Shown piece by piece: positions 40,539-49,418 of a stretch of 64,000 nt of DNA. Each line of letters opens with the position of its first letter. The first letter of the stretch is position 1. Location of the stretch: the NCBI RefSeq assembly GCF_030063415.1, contig NZ_JASITA010000014.1, positions 124,001 through 188,000 of the forward strand. Reading direction: 5' to 3'. The notes below the pieces were generated by a model. The model saw only the letters and a list, made by a program, of their open reading frames with translations. It was not told where the DNA came from and did no database searches. Both the position numbers and the translations under genes were made by a program. This DNA comes from Streptomyces sp. H27-C3. Lineage in GTDB: Bacteria; Actinomycetota; Actinomycetes; Streptomycetales; Streptomycetaceae.

Positions 40539-40771
40539 TAGGGGTGAGATCACGGGAAGTACACGGGGTGGCGCCCGTGAAGTGCGACATTCGGACCGTG
40601 TACGGTCCCGATCGCCATCCAAACCGATCGCTCGGCACGAGCTCGGTTGGGTGTCGATTGAGTAACAGACCTTGATGTGAGGCAAAATCTCCGCTTCAGG
40701 TCGGGCACAAGTCCGGCCTCTCACGCGTTACGGCGCTGAGACACCGCAACCACCCAGAGGGGGAGAGCGAC

Positions 40772-41068
40772 ATGGCAACGGATTACGACACCCCACGCAA
40801 GACCGATGACGACGTCGACCAGGACAGCCTTGAAGAGCTCAAGGCTCGTCGTAGCGACAAGACCGCATCGGCCGTTGACGTGGATGAATTCGAGGCGGCG
40901 GAAGGGCTTGAACTGCCCGGTGCCGACCTCTCCAACGAAGAGCTCGCCGTACGGGTCCTGCCCAAGCAGGCCGACGAGTTCACCTGCATGAGCTGCTTCC
41001 TCGTGCATCACCGCAGCCAGCTGGCCAGGGAGAAGAACGGCCAGCCGATCTGCCGCGACTGCGACTAG
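40772..41068 (+). CDS. DUF4193 zinc-ribbon protein
   Basis: 98 residues; GGGGGAGAG about 7 bases before the ATG. Acidic first half (DDDVDQDSLEELKARRSDK), then a C-terminal ribbon CMSC ... CRDC at about 72-97. The family is conserved through Actinobacteria next to dut (for example Rv2699c, from memory) and resembles RNA polymerase-associated small proteins. Function not established. Confidence 0.88.
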   Translation: MATDYDTPRKTDDDVDQDSLEELKARRSDKTASAVDVDEFEAAEGLELPGADLSNEELAVRVLPKQADEFTCMSCFLVHHRSQLAREKNGQPICRDCD

Positions 41069-41080
41069 GTCGGGTCGGCC

Positions 41081-41935
41081 GTGGCAGGCGCGACACCGTC
41101 CTGGAAGAAGCGCCTCCGGCGGAAGGATTCTCCGGAGGCGCCGCACGACGTGAGCGCGGCCGTCGGCGCACGTGACGACGAGCGGGGCCTGCCGGCCTCG
41201 CTCGAAGAAGCGGAAGGGCCCTCAGCGCGGGCCCGGCGCCTGGCGGCGGTCAGGCAGGGCGTACGGAAGGGCGGCGAGAGCGCGAAGGCCGGGATCGGTC
41301 ATCTCGCCGACCGGCTCGTGGAGCTGGCGCCGCGTGTTCCCGTACGCGATCTGGCGACGCTGCAGAAGCACTTTCCGGGCCTCGGTCCGGAGCAGCTCGC
41401 CGACAAGCTGGTGGCCGGTGCGGCCAACGGCACCTCCACGGTGGGCGCGGGTATCGGAGCGGCCGCGATGCTGCCCGTGCCGCCGGCGATGCCGGCCGAG
41501 CTGGCGGCCGAGATCACCGGCGTCGCCGCGATCGAGCTGAAGCTCATCGCGGAGCTGCACGAGGTCTACGGCATGCGCCCGCACGGCGGGCTCAAGGACC
41601 GCAGTACCGCGTATCTGAACTCCTGGTCCCAGGAGCGGGGTATCGACGTGACCAAGCCGGCCACGTTCAACGCGGCCATGGGCGGCCAGATGAAGCGCCA
41701 GCTGCGCCAGCAGATCATGAAGCGCACGGTCCGCAACCTGCCGAACCTGATGCCCTTCATGGTGGGCGCGGCCGTCGGTGCCGTGATGAACCGGCGCGAC
41801 ACCAGAAAGCTCGCCGACCGGATTCGCGACGACCTGCGCAGAACGCAGATCCCCTGGGACGCCCTGCGTGAGCTGCCTCCGCTGGAGCAGCCCGTCATCG
41901 AGCCGCAGCCCGGCCGCAAGGAGCTGGAGGGCTAG
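41081..41935 (+). CDS. Conserved actinobacterial hypothetical, membrane-associated
   Basis: 284 residues, GTG start 12 bases after the DUF4193 stop. A charged N-terminus is followed by a Gly/Ala-rich hydrophobic stretch (about 112-145, TVGAGIGAAAMLPVPPAMPA) and a second one near 222 (LMPFMVGAAVGAVMN). The latter is flanked by Arg-rich segments, so membrane association is likely. The stop overlaps that of the convergent DUF3093 gene (CTAG). No enzymatic motif seen. Confidence 0.78.
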   Translation: MAGATPSWKKRLRRKDSPEAPHDVSAAVGARDDERGLPASLEEAEGPSARARRLAAVRQGVRKGGESAKAGIGHLADRLVELAPRVPVRDLATLQKHFPGLGPEQLADKLVAGAANGTSTVGAGIGAAAMLPVPPAMPAELAAEITGVAAIELKLIAELHEVYGMRPHGGLKDRSTAYLNSWSQERGIDVTKPATFNAAMGGQMKRQLRQQIMKRTVRNLPNLMPFMVGAAVGAVMNRRDTRKLADRIRDDLRRTQIPWDALRELPPLEQPVIEPQPGRKELEG

Positions 41936-42390
41936 GGGGCGCGTACGGCGGTGAGCGCCGCCGCCAGGGCCTCGGGGTCGCGCGTCGAGAGGTACAGATA
42001 CGGCGTCGGGTCCTGCGGGTCGGTGACCTCGACACGCAGCGCCGTCGGGATGTAGCTGCGCAGCAGCATGTGGGCGCGCGTATCGGCCTTGTGCGACCGC
42101 CAGGCGCGGGCCTCTTCGGGGTCGAGCACCTGAGCGTCGCCCAGGGCGGAGAGCGGGATACGGGCGTCGCCCGCGATCAGCGCGTCCGCGACGACCCGGA
42201 TGCGCGGAGAGCCGTACGAGCTCACCGCGACAGCGGCCAGTGCGCCACCGCCGATCAGACCGGCGAGCAGCGGCAGCGGGCCGAGCGGCAGCAGCATCAG
42301 TGCGAACGCGACCCCGACCAGTGCGGCGATGCCCCACCAGGAACGGGGGGCGGTCAGGCGTTCTGTGTACCGCGGGGCGGAAGGCTGCAT
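41932..42390 (-). CDS. DUF3093 membrane protein
   Basis: 152 residues, leftward from ATG 42390. Two adjacent membrane segments (about 20-58, SWWGIAALVGVAFALMLLPL) precede a soluble PH-like domain (about 60-150) with SPRIRVVADALIAGDARIPL. The family is conserved next to dut in Actinobacteria. It overlaps the convergent gene by 4 bases and faces the thioesterase across a 58-bp divergent promoter. Function unknown. Confidence 0.83.
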   Translation of the reverse strand: MQPSAPRYTERLTAPRSWWGIAALVGVAFALMLLPLGPLPLLAGLIGGGALAAVAVSSYGSPRIRVVADALIAGDARIPLSALGDAQVLDPEEARAWRSHKADTRAHMLLRSYIPTALRVEVTDPQDPTPYLYLSTRDPEALAAALTAVRAP

Positions 42391-42448
42391 GAAACCAAGC
42401 TTGGCACGGCGCGACCTGCCGGTAGCCGCGCGGGTAAGGTCAGCGCCT

Positions 42449-43069
42449 GTGAGTACTGAGAACTCCCGGGGGAAGACCCCCGGATCCCGGGCCGGATCTG
42501 CGGCGCTGACGCCGCCGGCCGAGGCCATAGCCCCGGTCAGGCATCCTGACGCCCCACCGCCCGGAGAACTGCTCGGCGCGCACTACGAGCACTGTTTCGG
42601 CTGCGGCGACGGTCAGCCGCACGGCCTGCACCTTCAGGCGCGGGCGGCGCAAGGTGTGCGCGTCACGGCCGAGTTCATGGTCAAGGCCGCCCACCAGGGC
42701 GCGCCGGGCTTGGCGCACGGCGGGGTACTGGCCACCGCACTCGACGAGACGCTCGGCTCGCTGAACTGGCTGCTGCGGGTGATCGCGGTGACCGGCAGGC
42801 TGGAGACCGACTTCGTACGCCCGGTACCGGTGGACACCCTGCTGCATTTCGACGCCGAGGTGACCGCGGTGCACGGCCGCAAGATCTACTCCACGGCGAC
42901 CGGCCGGATCGGCGGCCCCGACGGGCCCGTCGCGGTCCGCGCCGACGCCCTCTTCATCGAAGTCAAGGTCGACCATTTCATCGACAACGGACGCCCGGAG
43001 GAGATCCGGGCGGCGATGGCCGACCCCGACCAGGTCAGGCGCGCTCGCGCCTTCGAGGTGAACCCATGA
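42449..43069 (+). CDS. PaaI-type hotdog-fold thioesterase
   Basis: 206 residues from GTG 42449. The first 40 residues are Pro/Ala-rich. The hotdog domain contains CFGCGDGQPHGL, the HQGAPGLAHGGVLATALDE helix with the catalytic-type HGG...D, and FVRPVPVDTLL. It probably hydrolyses an acyl-CoA. ATGA overlap with dut suggests co-translation. Substrate unknown. Confidence 0.83.
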   Translation: MSTENSRGKTPGSRAGSAALTPPAEAIAPVRHPDAPPPGELLGAHYEHCFGCGDGQPHGLHLQARAAQGVRVTAEFMVKAAHQGAPGLAHGGVLATALDETLGSLNWLLRVIAVTGRLETDFVRPVPVDTLLHFDAEVTAVHGRKIYSTATGRIGGPDGPVAVRADALFIEVKVDHFIDNGRPEEIRAAMADPDQVRRARAFEVNP

Positions 43070-43581
43070 CCCGTAACCCTGTCGACGTACTGATTCGCCT
43101 GGTCGACCCCGAGGTGCCGATCCCTTCGTACGGACATCCGGGCGACGCGGGCGCAGATCTGGTCACCACCGAGGCGGTCGAGCTGGCTCCGGGGGAAAGA
43201 GCGGTACTGCCCACCGGGGTGTCTGTCGCGCTCCCCGACGGGTACGCGGCCTTCGTGCACCCGCGATCCGGTCTTGCCGCCCGCTGTGGAGTCGCCCTCG
43301 TGAATGCCCCGGGGACGGTGGATGCCGGGTACCGTGGGGAAATCAAGGTGATCGTGGTGAATCTCGACCCGCGCGAAAGCGTGCGGTTCGAGCGCTTCGA
43401 CCGGATTGCCCAACTGGTCGTCCAGCAGGTCGAGAAGGTGCGCTTCCATGAGGTCGCGGAGCTTCCCGGCTCGGCGCGGGCCGAGGGGGGCTTCGGGTCC
43501 ACCGGTGGCCATGCCGCGGTGGACGGCTCAACGGGTGGGAATCGATACGCATCGGTCGTATCCGACCGGGAAGGACAGTGA
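43066..43581 (+). CDS. dut: dUTP diphosphatase (dUTPase)
   Basis: 171 residues. All five trimeric dUTPase motifs are present: GDAGADL, HPRSGLAARCGV, GTVDAGYRGEI, RFDRIAQLV and the C-terminal GFGSTGG arm over the active site. It converts dUTP to dUMP, keeping uracil out of DNA and supplying dTMP synthesis. The length exceeds the usual 150 owing to a C-terminal tail. Overlaps the thioesterase by 4 bases and is 1 base from the DUF3710 gene. Confidence 0.95.
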   Translation: MTRNPVDVLIRLVDPEVPIPSYGHPGDAGADLVTTEAVELAPGERAVLPTGVSVALPDGYAAFVHPRSGLAARCGVALVNAPGTVDAGYRGEIKVIVVNLDPRESVRFERFDRIAQLVVQQVEKVRFHEVAELPGSARAEGGFGSTGGHAAVDGSTGGNRYASVVSDREGQ

Positions 43582-43582
43582 C

Positions 43583-44353
43583 GTGTTCGGACGTCGCAAG
43601 AAGAGCGAATCCGCCGATGGCACGGCGGGCGAGGCCGAGCAGGTCGGCGATGAAGTCGAGACCCGTGAGGTCGCGGACGGCGAAGGCGGCACGCGCAGGG
43701 TGAACCTGCCGCCGAAGCCCCGCCCCGACGGTCCCTGGGACGTGTCGGAGGTCCACGAGCCCGGCGATGGCCGGGTGGACCTGGGCGGCATCTTCGTGCC
43801 CGGAGTAGAGGGCATGGAGCTGCGGGTCGAGGTCGCGGGTGACGCGATCGTCGCGGCGACGGTCGTGCTGAGCGACAGTGCCGTGCAGCTGCAGGCCTTC
43901 GCCGCACCCAAGAAGGAAGGCATCTGGGGTGAGGTCCGCGAGGAGATCGCCTCGGGCATCACCCAGCAGGGCGGTGTCATCGACGAGGTCGAGGGCCCGC
44001 TGGGCTGGGAGCTGCGGGCCCAGGTGCCCGTGCAGCTTCCGGACGGCACCGGCGGCGTACAGCTGGTGCGGTTCATCGGTATCGACGGGCCGCGCTGGTT
44101 CCTGCGCGGAGTGATCTCCGGGCAGGGTGCCGTGCAGCCGCAGGCCGCCGGTGTGCTGGAGCAGATCTTCCGGGACACCGTGGTCGTACGGGGCGAGGGG
44201 CCGATGGCGCCGCGCGACCCGATCGTCCTCAAGCTGCCCGAGGATGCCCAGATGGTGCCCGAGGGCGTACAGCAGGAGGAGCAGGAAGGGTCCCGCTTCT
44301 CCGGTGGCATGGGACAGCTGCAGCGCGGTCCCGAGATCACCGAGGTGCGCTGA
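43583..44353 (+). CDS. DUF3710 protein
   Basis: 256 residues, GTG start after AAGGACAG. A charged, disordered N-terminus (KKSESADGTAGEAEQVGDE) precedes a single globular domain from about 45, with PWDVSEV, LGGIFVPGVEGMELRVEV and GPRWFLRGVISG. The family is found in Actinobacteria next to dut (Rv2696c type, from memory). Function unknown. A terminator follows. Confidence 0.85.
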   Translation: MFGRRKKSESADGTAGEAEQVGDEVETREVADGEGGTRRVNLPPKPRPDGPWDVSEVHEPGDGRVDLGGIFVPGVEGMELRVEVAGDAIVAATVVLSDSAVQLQAFAAPKKEGIWGEVREEIASGITQQGGVIDEVEGPLGWELRAQVPVQLPDGTGGVQLVRFIGIDGPRWFLRGVISGQGAVQPQAAGVLEQIFRDTVVVRGEGPMAPRDPIVLKLPEDAQMVPEGVQQEEQEGSRFSGGMGQLQRGPEITEVR

Positions 44354-44384
44354 GGCGCCGAACGCTGACCTGAAATCGCTGTGG

Positions 44385-44430
44385 CCGGTGGGCCGTACTC
44401 CCTCGTTCGGAGTGCGGCCCACCGGCGTTT
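44385..44430 (+). terminator. Strong terminator after the dut-DUF3710 unit
   Basis: 17-bp stem with one G:T pair (CCGGTGGGCCGTACTCC at 44385-44401, partner at 44409-44425) followed by CGTTTT. It isolates the kdp operon from upstream transcription. Confidence 0.85.
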
Positions 44431-44462
44431 TCGCAGGTCGGCGCGGGTCAGGCCGGGTAGTC

Positions 44463-44514
44463 GTAAGGAAGCCGTCAAGGGGACGCCAATGGCCGTAAGG
44501 GAGGTGTCAACGGA
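44463..44514 (+). promoter_or_regulatory. Tandem direct repeat upstream of kdp, candidate KdpE operator
   Basis: GTAAGGAAGCCGTCAAGGGG (44463-44482) and GTAAGGGAGGTGTCAACGGA (44495-44514) agree at 15 of 20 positions with a 32-bp period, about three helical turns. KdpE-family regulators bind direct repeats. The site lies 70-120 bp before the first kdp start. Confidence 0.55.
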
Positions 44515-44584
44515 AGGCGAATCGGCACCGTGACGAGGTTTCCTCAAGAGGTCCGAACATCCAGATCTCATCTAGGAGCACACG

Positions 44585-44668
44585 ATGGCCGACCTGGCCT
44601 TCGTCGTCACCACGATCGCGGTCTTCGCGCTGGTGGCTCTCATCGCCAAGGGGGTGGCGAAGCTGTGA
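44585..44668 (+). CDS. 27-residue single-span membrane peptide at the head of the kdp operon
   Basis: ATG with AGGAGCAC about 4-8 bases upstream. It is almost one transmembrane helix (FVVTTIAVFALVALIAKGV) with a Lys-rich end. Its TGA overlaps the kdpF GTG start (GTGA), so the two peptides are co-translated. It resembles a second KdpF-like subunit, but no family is assigned. Confidence 0.65.
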   Translation: MADLAFVVTTIAVFALVALIAKGVAKL

Positions 44669-44754
44669 ACGCCGAGAACATCGTCGGCCTCGCCGTGGCC
44701 GTCAGCCTCCTGGGATACCTGATCCTCGCCCTTGTGTACCCGGAGAGGTTCTGA
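44665..44754 (+). CDS. kdpF: KdpF, small subunit of the potassium-transporting ATPase
   Basis: 29 residues, GTG start. One membrane helix (IVGLAVAVSLLGYLILALVY) ending PERF, as in known KdpF. It stabilises the KdpABC complex. Placed 8 bases before kdpA. Confidence 0.85.
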   Translation: MNAENIVGLAVAVSLLGYLILALVYPERF

Positions 44755-44762
44755 GCCCCGTT

Positions 44763-46427
44763 ATGAGCCCCGTCCTCGCTGGTGTGCTCCAGTTGCTCGC
44801 GCTGTTCGTGGCGCTGGGTCTGGCATACCGTCCGCTCGGCGACTACATGGCCGGCGTCTACAGCTCGACGAAGCACCTGCGCGTCGAGAAGTGGATATAC
44901 AAGGTCATCGGCGCCAACCCGACCGCCGAGATGCGATGGCCCGCGTACCTGCGCGGCGTCCTCGCCTTCTCCGCCGTCAGCGTCCTCTTCCTCTACCTGC
45001 TGCAGCGCATCCAGGGCAGCCTGCCCGGATCGCTCGGCTTCTCCTCCATCGACCCGGACCAGGCGTTCAACACCGCCGCGTCGTTCGTCGCAAATACCAA
45101 CTGGCAGTCGTACTACGGCGAGCAGGCCATGGGCCACGTCGTGCAGACCGGCGGCCTGGCGGTGCAGAACTTCGTCTCGGCGGCCGTCGGCATCGCCGTC
45201 GCCATCGCGCTGGTACGCGGCTTCGCCCGCTCCCGCACCGGTGAGCTCGGCAACTTCTGGTCCGACCTGGTGCGCGGCACGGTCCGCATCCTGATCCCCA
45301 TCGCGGTGATCGGCGCGATCCTGCTGGTCGCCTGCGGCGCCATCCAGAACTTCGCCGGGATCCACGAGGTCGGCCAGTTCTCCGGCGGCACCCAGCAGTG
45401 GAACGGCGGCGCCGTCGCCTCCCAGGAGGCGATCAAGGAGCTGGGCACCAACGGCGGCGGTTACTTCAACGCCAACTCGGCCCACCCCTTCGAGAACCCC
45501 AACCCGCTGTCGAACCTGCTTGAGATCTTCCTGATCCTCGTCATCCCGTTCGCGCTGACCCGTACCTTCGGCCGGATGGTCGGCAGCGTCCGGCAGGGCT
45601 ACGCGATCCTCGGCACGATGGTGACGATCTGGCTCGGCTTCACCGCTCTGATGATGTGGACCGAGTTCCACCACGGCGGGCCGGCCTTCGACCTCGCGGG
45701 CGGCGCGATGGAGGGCAAGGAGACCCGGTTCGGCATCGGCGGCTCGTCGATCTTCGCGGTGGCCACCACGCTCACCTCGACCGGCGCGGTCAACTCCTTC
45801 CACTCCTCGTACACCGGCTTCGGCGGCGGCATCACGATGCTGGGCATGCAACTCGGCGAGATCGCACCCGGCGGCGTGGGCTCCGGCCTCTACGGCATGC
45901 TGATCATGGCGGTCATCGCGGTGTTCATCGCGGGCCTCATGGTCGGCCGTACGCCGGAGTACCTCGGCAAGAAGATCGGCACCCGCCAGATCAAGTTCGC
46001 CGCCTGCTACATCCTGATCACCCCGGCGCTGGTGCTCTGCTTCACCGCCGCGGCGATGGCCCTGGACACCCCGGGCAACTCGATGACCAACTCGGGCGCG
46101 CACGGCTTCTCCGAGATCCTGTACGCGTACACCTCGGGGGCCAACAACAACGGCTCGGCCTTCGCGGGACTGAACGCGGACACGCAGTGGTTCAACAGCA
46201 CCATCGGCCTGGTGATGCTGCTCGGCCGTTTCCTCCCGATGGTCTTCGTCCTGGCGCTCGCCGGATCGCTCGCCGAACAGACGCCGGTCCCCGCGACCGC
46301 GGGCACCCTGCGCACCGAGAAGCCGCTCTTCACCGGGCTGCTGGCCGGCACGATCATGATCATCGCCGGTCTGACCTACTTCCCGGCGCTCGCGCTGGGT
46401 CCGCTCGCCGAAGGGCTCGCGTCATGA
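44763..46427 (+). CDS. kdpA: KdpA, potassium-translocating subunit
   Basis: 554 residues with about ten membrane segments. Selectivity-filter-like regions typical of the superfamily of K transporters are present (TNGGGYFNANSAHPFENP; TLTSTGAVNSFHSSY). KdpA is the channel-like subunit that selects K at high affinity. Overlaps kdpB by 4 bases. Length matches the family (about 557). Confidence 0.95.
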   Translation: MSPVLAGVLQLLALFVALGLAYRPLGDYMAGVYSSTKHLRVEKWIYKVIGANPTAEMRWPAYLRGVLAFSAVSVLFLYLLQRIQGSLPGSLGFSSIDPDQAFNTAASFVANTNWQSYYGEQAMGHVVQTGGLAVQNFVSAAVGIAVAIALVRGFARSRTGELGNFWSDLVRGTVRILIPIAVIGAILLVACGAIQNFAGIHEVGQFSGGTQQWNGGAVASQEAIKELGTNGGGYFNANSAHPFENPNPLSNLLEIFLILVIPFALTRTFGRMVGSVRQGYAILGTMVTIWLGFTALMMWTEFHHGGPAFDLAGGAMEGKETRFGIGGSSIFAVATTLTSTGAVNSFHSSYTGFGGGITMLGMQLGEIAPGGVGSGLYGMLIMAVIAVFIAGLMVGRTPEYLGKKIGTRQIKFAACYILITPALVLCFTAAAMALDTPGNSMTNSGAHGFSEILYAYTSGANNNGSAFAGLNADTQWFNSTIGLVMLLGRFLPMVFVLALAGSLAEQTPVPATAGTLRTEKPLFTGLLAGTIMIIAGLTYFPALALGPLAEGLAS

Positions 46428-48526
46428 GCACCAACACTGTGACCCGGGCACCGCACCCGGACCTGCCCACCGGGCACAAGCCCGAGGCCGACGGCCGCGT
46501 CGGCGCGGGTCTCTTCGACCCCAAGCAGCTGGTCAAGTCCTTCCCGGACGCGCTACGCAAGCTCGATCCGCGGGTGATGATCAAGTCGCCGGTGATGTTC
46601 GTGGTGCTGATCGGCTCCGTGCTGACCACGGTCTACGCGATTCTGGACCCCACCGACTGGTTCGGCTGGGCGATCACCGCCTGGCTGTGGCTGACCACGA
46701 TCTTCGCCAACCTCGCGGAGGCGGTCGCCGAGGGGCGCGGCAAGGCCCAGGCCGAGACGCTGCGCAAGGCCAAGACCGACACGGTCGCGCGACGCGTCGT
46801 CGGTGTGAACGAGGAACGGGTGCCGGGCGCGGAGCTGCGCATCGGTGACCTGGTCGTCTGCGAGGCCGGCGACATCATCCCGGGCGACGGTGACGTCGTC
46901 GAGGGTGTCGCTTCGGTCGACGAGTCGGCCATCACCGGCGAATCGGCCCCCGTCATCCGCGAGTCCGGCGGCGACCGCTCGGCGGTCACCGGCGGTACGA
47001 AGGTGCTCTCCGACCGCATCGTCGTCAAGATCATGACGAAGCCGGGGGAGACCTTCATCGACCGGATGATCAACCTGGTCGAGGGCGCGGCCCGGCAGAA
47101 GACGCCCAACGAGATCGCGCTGAACATCCTGCTCGCCTCGCTGACGATCATCTTCCTGCTCGCGGTGGTCACGCTCCAGCCGTTCGCGATCTACGCGGAC
47201 GCCGAGCAGCCGATGATCGTGCTGGTCGCGCTGCTGGTCTGTCTGATCCCGACGACCATCGGCGCCCTGCTCTCCGCGATCGGCATCGCCGGCATGGACC
47301 GGCTGGTACAGCGCAACGTGCTGGCGATGTCCGGCCGCGCCGTCGAGGCCGCAGGGGACATCTCCACACTGCTGCTCGACAAGACCGGCACCATCACCCT
47401 CGGCAACCGGCAGGCCGCCGAGTTCCTCCCGGTCGAGGGCGTCACGGACACCGAACTCGCGGACGCCGCCCAGCTGTCCTCGCTGGCCGACGAGACGCCC
47501 GAGGGGCGCTCCGTCGTCGTACTGGCCAAGGAGAAGTACGCGCTGCGCGAGCGCCTTCAGGGCGAACTCGTCGACGCCGAGTGGGTCGCCTTCACCGCGC
47601 AGACCCGGATGTCGGGCGTGGACGTGGCCGGGCGCAAGGTCCGCAAGGGCGCGACCGGATCGGTCGTGGCCTGGGTCAAGGAGCGGGGCGGCAGCGTCTC
47701 CGGGGACGCGCAGGCGCTCACCGACCGGATCTCGCAGGCAGGCGGCACACCGCTGCTGGTGGCGCTGGAGGACGAGCACGGAGCGCGCGTACTGGGCGTC
47801 ATCCACCTCAAGGACGTCGTCAAGGAGGGCATGCGGGAGCGGTTCGACGAGCTGCGCCGGATGGGCATCAGGACCGTCATGATCACGGGTGACAACCCGC
47901 TCACCGCCAAGGCGATCGCGGACGAGGCGGGCGTCGACGACTTCCTCTCGGAGGCGACTCCCGAGGACAAGATGGCGCTCATCAAGCGCGAGCAGGCCGG
48001 CGGCAAGCTCGTGGCGATGACGGGCGACGGTACGAACGACGCCCCCGCGCTGGCGCAGGCGGACGTCGGCGTGGCCATGAACACCGGCACCTCGGCCGCG
48101 AAGGAGGCCGGGAACATGGTGGACCTGGACTCCAACCCGACCAAGCTCATCGAGATCGTCGAGATCGGCAAGCAGCTCCTGATCACCCGGGGGGCGTTGA
48201 CGACGTTCTCGATCGCCAACGACGTCGCGAAGTACTTCGCGATCATCCCGGCCATGTTCGCGGTGGTCTACCCGGGCCTGGACAAGCTCAACATCATGGA
48301 CCTGTCCTCGCCCAGGTCCGCGATCCTGTCCGCCGTCGTCTTCAACGCGCTGATCATCGTCGCGCTGGTGCCGCTGGCCCTGAAGGGCGTGCGCTACCGC
48401 CCCATGAGCGCGGACCGGATGCTGCGCCGCAACCTCGCGGTGTACGGACTGGGCGGGCTGATCGCCCCGTTCGTCGGCATCAAGATCATCGACCTGCTCA
48501 TCTCCCTCATTCCTGGCATCGGGTGA
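46424..48526 (+). CDS. kdpB: KdpB, P-type ATPase subunit
   Basis: 700 residues. Phosphorylated Asp is D319 in DKTGT; TGES in the actuator domain and GDGTNDAPAL in the hinge are complete, and SPC-type membrane helices are recognisable. It couples ATP hydrolysis to K import through KdpA. ATGA overlap with kdpA. Size and motifs are ordinary. Confidence 0.96.
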   Translation: MSTNTVTRAPHPDLPTGHKPEADGRVGAGLFDPKQLVKSFPDALRKLDPRVMIKSPVMFVVLIGSVLTTVYAILDPTDWFGWAITAWLWLTTIFANLAEAVAEGRGKAQAETLRKAKTDTVARRVVGVNEERVPGAELRIGDLVVCEAGDIIPGDGDVVEGVASVDESAITGESAPVIRESGGDRSAVTGGTKVLSDRIVVKIMTKPGETFIDRMINLVEGAARQKTPNEIALNILLASLTIIFLLAVVTLQPFAIYADAEQPMIVLVALLVCLIPTTIGALLSAIGIAGMDRLVQRNVLAMSGRAVEAAGDISTLLLDKTGTITLGNRQAAEFLPVEGVTDTELADAAQLSSLADETPEGRSVVVLAKEKYALRERLQGELVDAEWVAFTAQTRMSGVDVAGRKVRKGATGSVVAWVKERGGSVSGDAQALTDRISQAGGTPLLVALEDEHGARVLGVIHLKDVVKEGMRERFDELRRMGIRTVMITGDNPLTAKAIADEAGVDDFLSEATPEDKMALIKREQAGGKLVAMTGDGTNDAPALAQADVGVAMNTGTSAAKEAGNMVDLDSNPTKLIEIVEIGKQLLITRGALTTFSIANDVAKYFAIIPAMFAVVYPGLDKLNIMDLSSPRSAILSAVVFNALIIVALVPLALKGVRYRPMSADRMLRRNLAVYGLGGLIAPFVGIKIIDLLISLIPGIG

Positions 48527-48530
48527 CGTC

Positions 48531-49199
48531 ATGAACAACCAACTGGGCAACACCGCACGGCTGCTCGGAGCAGCGCTGCGTGCCCTCCTCGTCCTGACCG
48601 TCGTCTGCGGAGTCGTCTACCCGCTCGCCGTCACCGGCGTCGCGCAGGCCGTCTTCCCAGGCAAGGCGAACGGGTCCGAGGTCAGCAGCGAGGGCAAGGT
48701 CGTCGGCTCCGAGCTGATCGGGCAGCGCTACGACCTGCCGCTGAAGAAGGGGCAGGAGACGCCGGACCCCGACCTCAAGTGGTTCCAGCCGCGCCCGTCC
48801 AACGGTCTCGGCGCCAACAGCGTCAATACGCAGTACAAGCTCATCCTGTCCGGCGCGACCAACCGCTCGGGAGACAACGAAGAGCTGATCCAGTGGGTCA
48901 AGGACGCCCAGGCCGCCGTCGTCAAGGACAACTCGGTGGGTGACTACCGGGTCAAGCCGTCCGACGTACCCGCCGAGGCCGTCACCTCGTCGGGCTCCGG
49001 CCTCGACCCGCACATCTCGCCCGCGTACGCACAGCTCCAGGTGCACCGCGTGGCCGAGAAGAACGCCCTCGACGTCAAGCGGGTCGACAAGCTGGTCGAG
49101 GAGCACACCGACGGCCGGACCCTCGGCTTCGTCGGTGAGCCCCGGGTGAACGTCCTGCAGCTCAACATCGCCCTCAAGGAGCTCGTCGCCATGGGCTGA
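48531..49199 (+). CDS. kdpC: KdpC, accessory subunit
   Basis: 222 residues. One N-terminal membrane helix (about 10-35, LGAALRALLVLTVVCGVVYP) anchors an outside domain with FQPRPS, SGSGLDPHISPAYA and LNVLQLN-type features. KdpC stabilises nucleotide binding of KdpB. Starts 4 bases after kdpB. Slightly longer than E. coli KdpC (190). Confidence 0.94.
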   Translation: MNNQLGNTARLLGAALRALLVLTVVCGVVYPLAVTGVAQAVFPGKANGSEVSSEGKVVGSELIGQRYDLPLKKGQETPDPDLKWFQPRPSNGLGANSVNTQYKLILSGATNRSGDNEELIQWVKDAQAAVVKDNSVGDYRVKPSDVPAEAVTSSGSGLDPHISPAYAQLQVHRVAEKNALDVKRVDKLVEEHTDGRTLGFVGEPRVNVLQLNIALKELVAMG

Positions 49200-49418
49200 C
49201 ACCCCGGCCTCGCTTCCTCGCGGCCCGCAGTGATCCGTCTCGTACGGACCATCGCGGGCCGTTTGTCCTGTACCCGCCGGGTAGTGGCGGCGCCCATCAG
49301 AATCGCGTCAAGGTGCTGCTCAGAGACCACCCCCGCCCGTTTTGCCGGATTCCGGGGATGTAGCTTCGAAGCAGCCGCCCCATCGGGCCGCAGCGGATTT
49401 CTGAAAGACAATGAGGCC
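49200..49418 (+). other. Spacer between kdpC and kdpD
   Basis: 219 bp with no credible gene. Possible promoter for kdpDE, but no convincing -35/-10 pair was found. No terminator is visible after kdpC, so read-through is possible. Confidence 0.45.
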
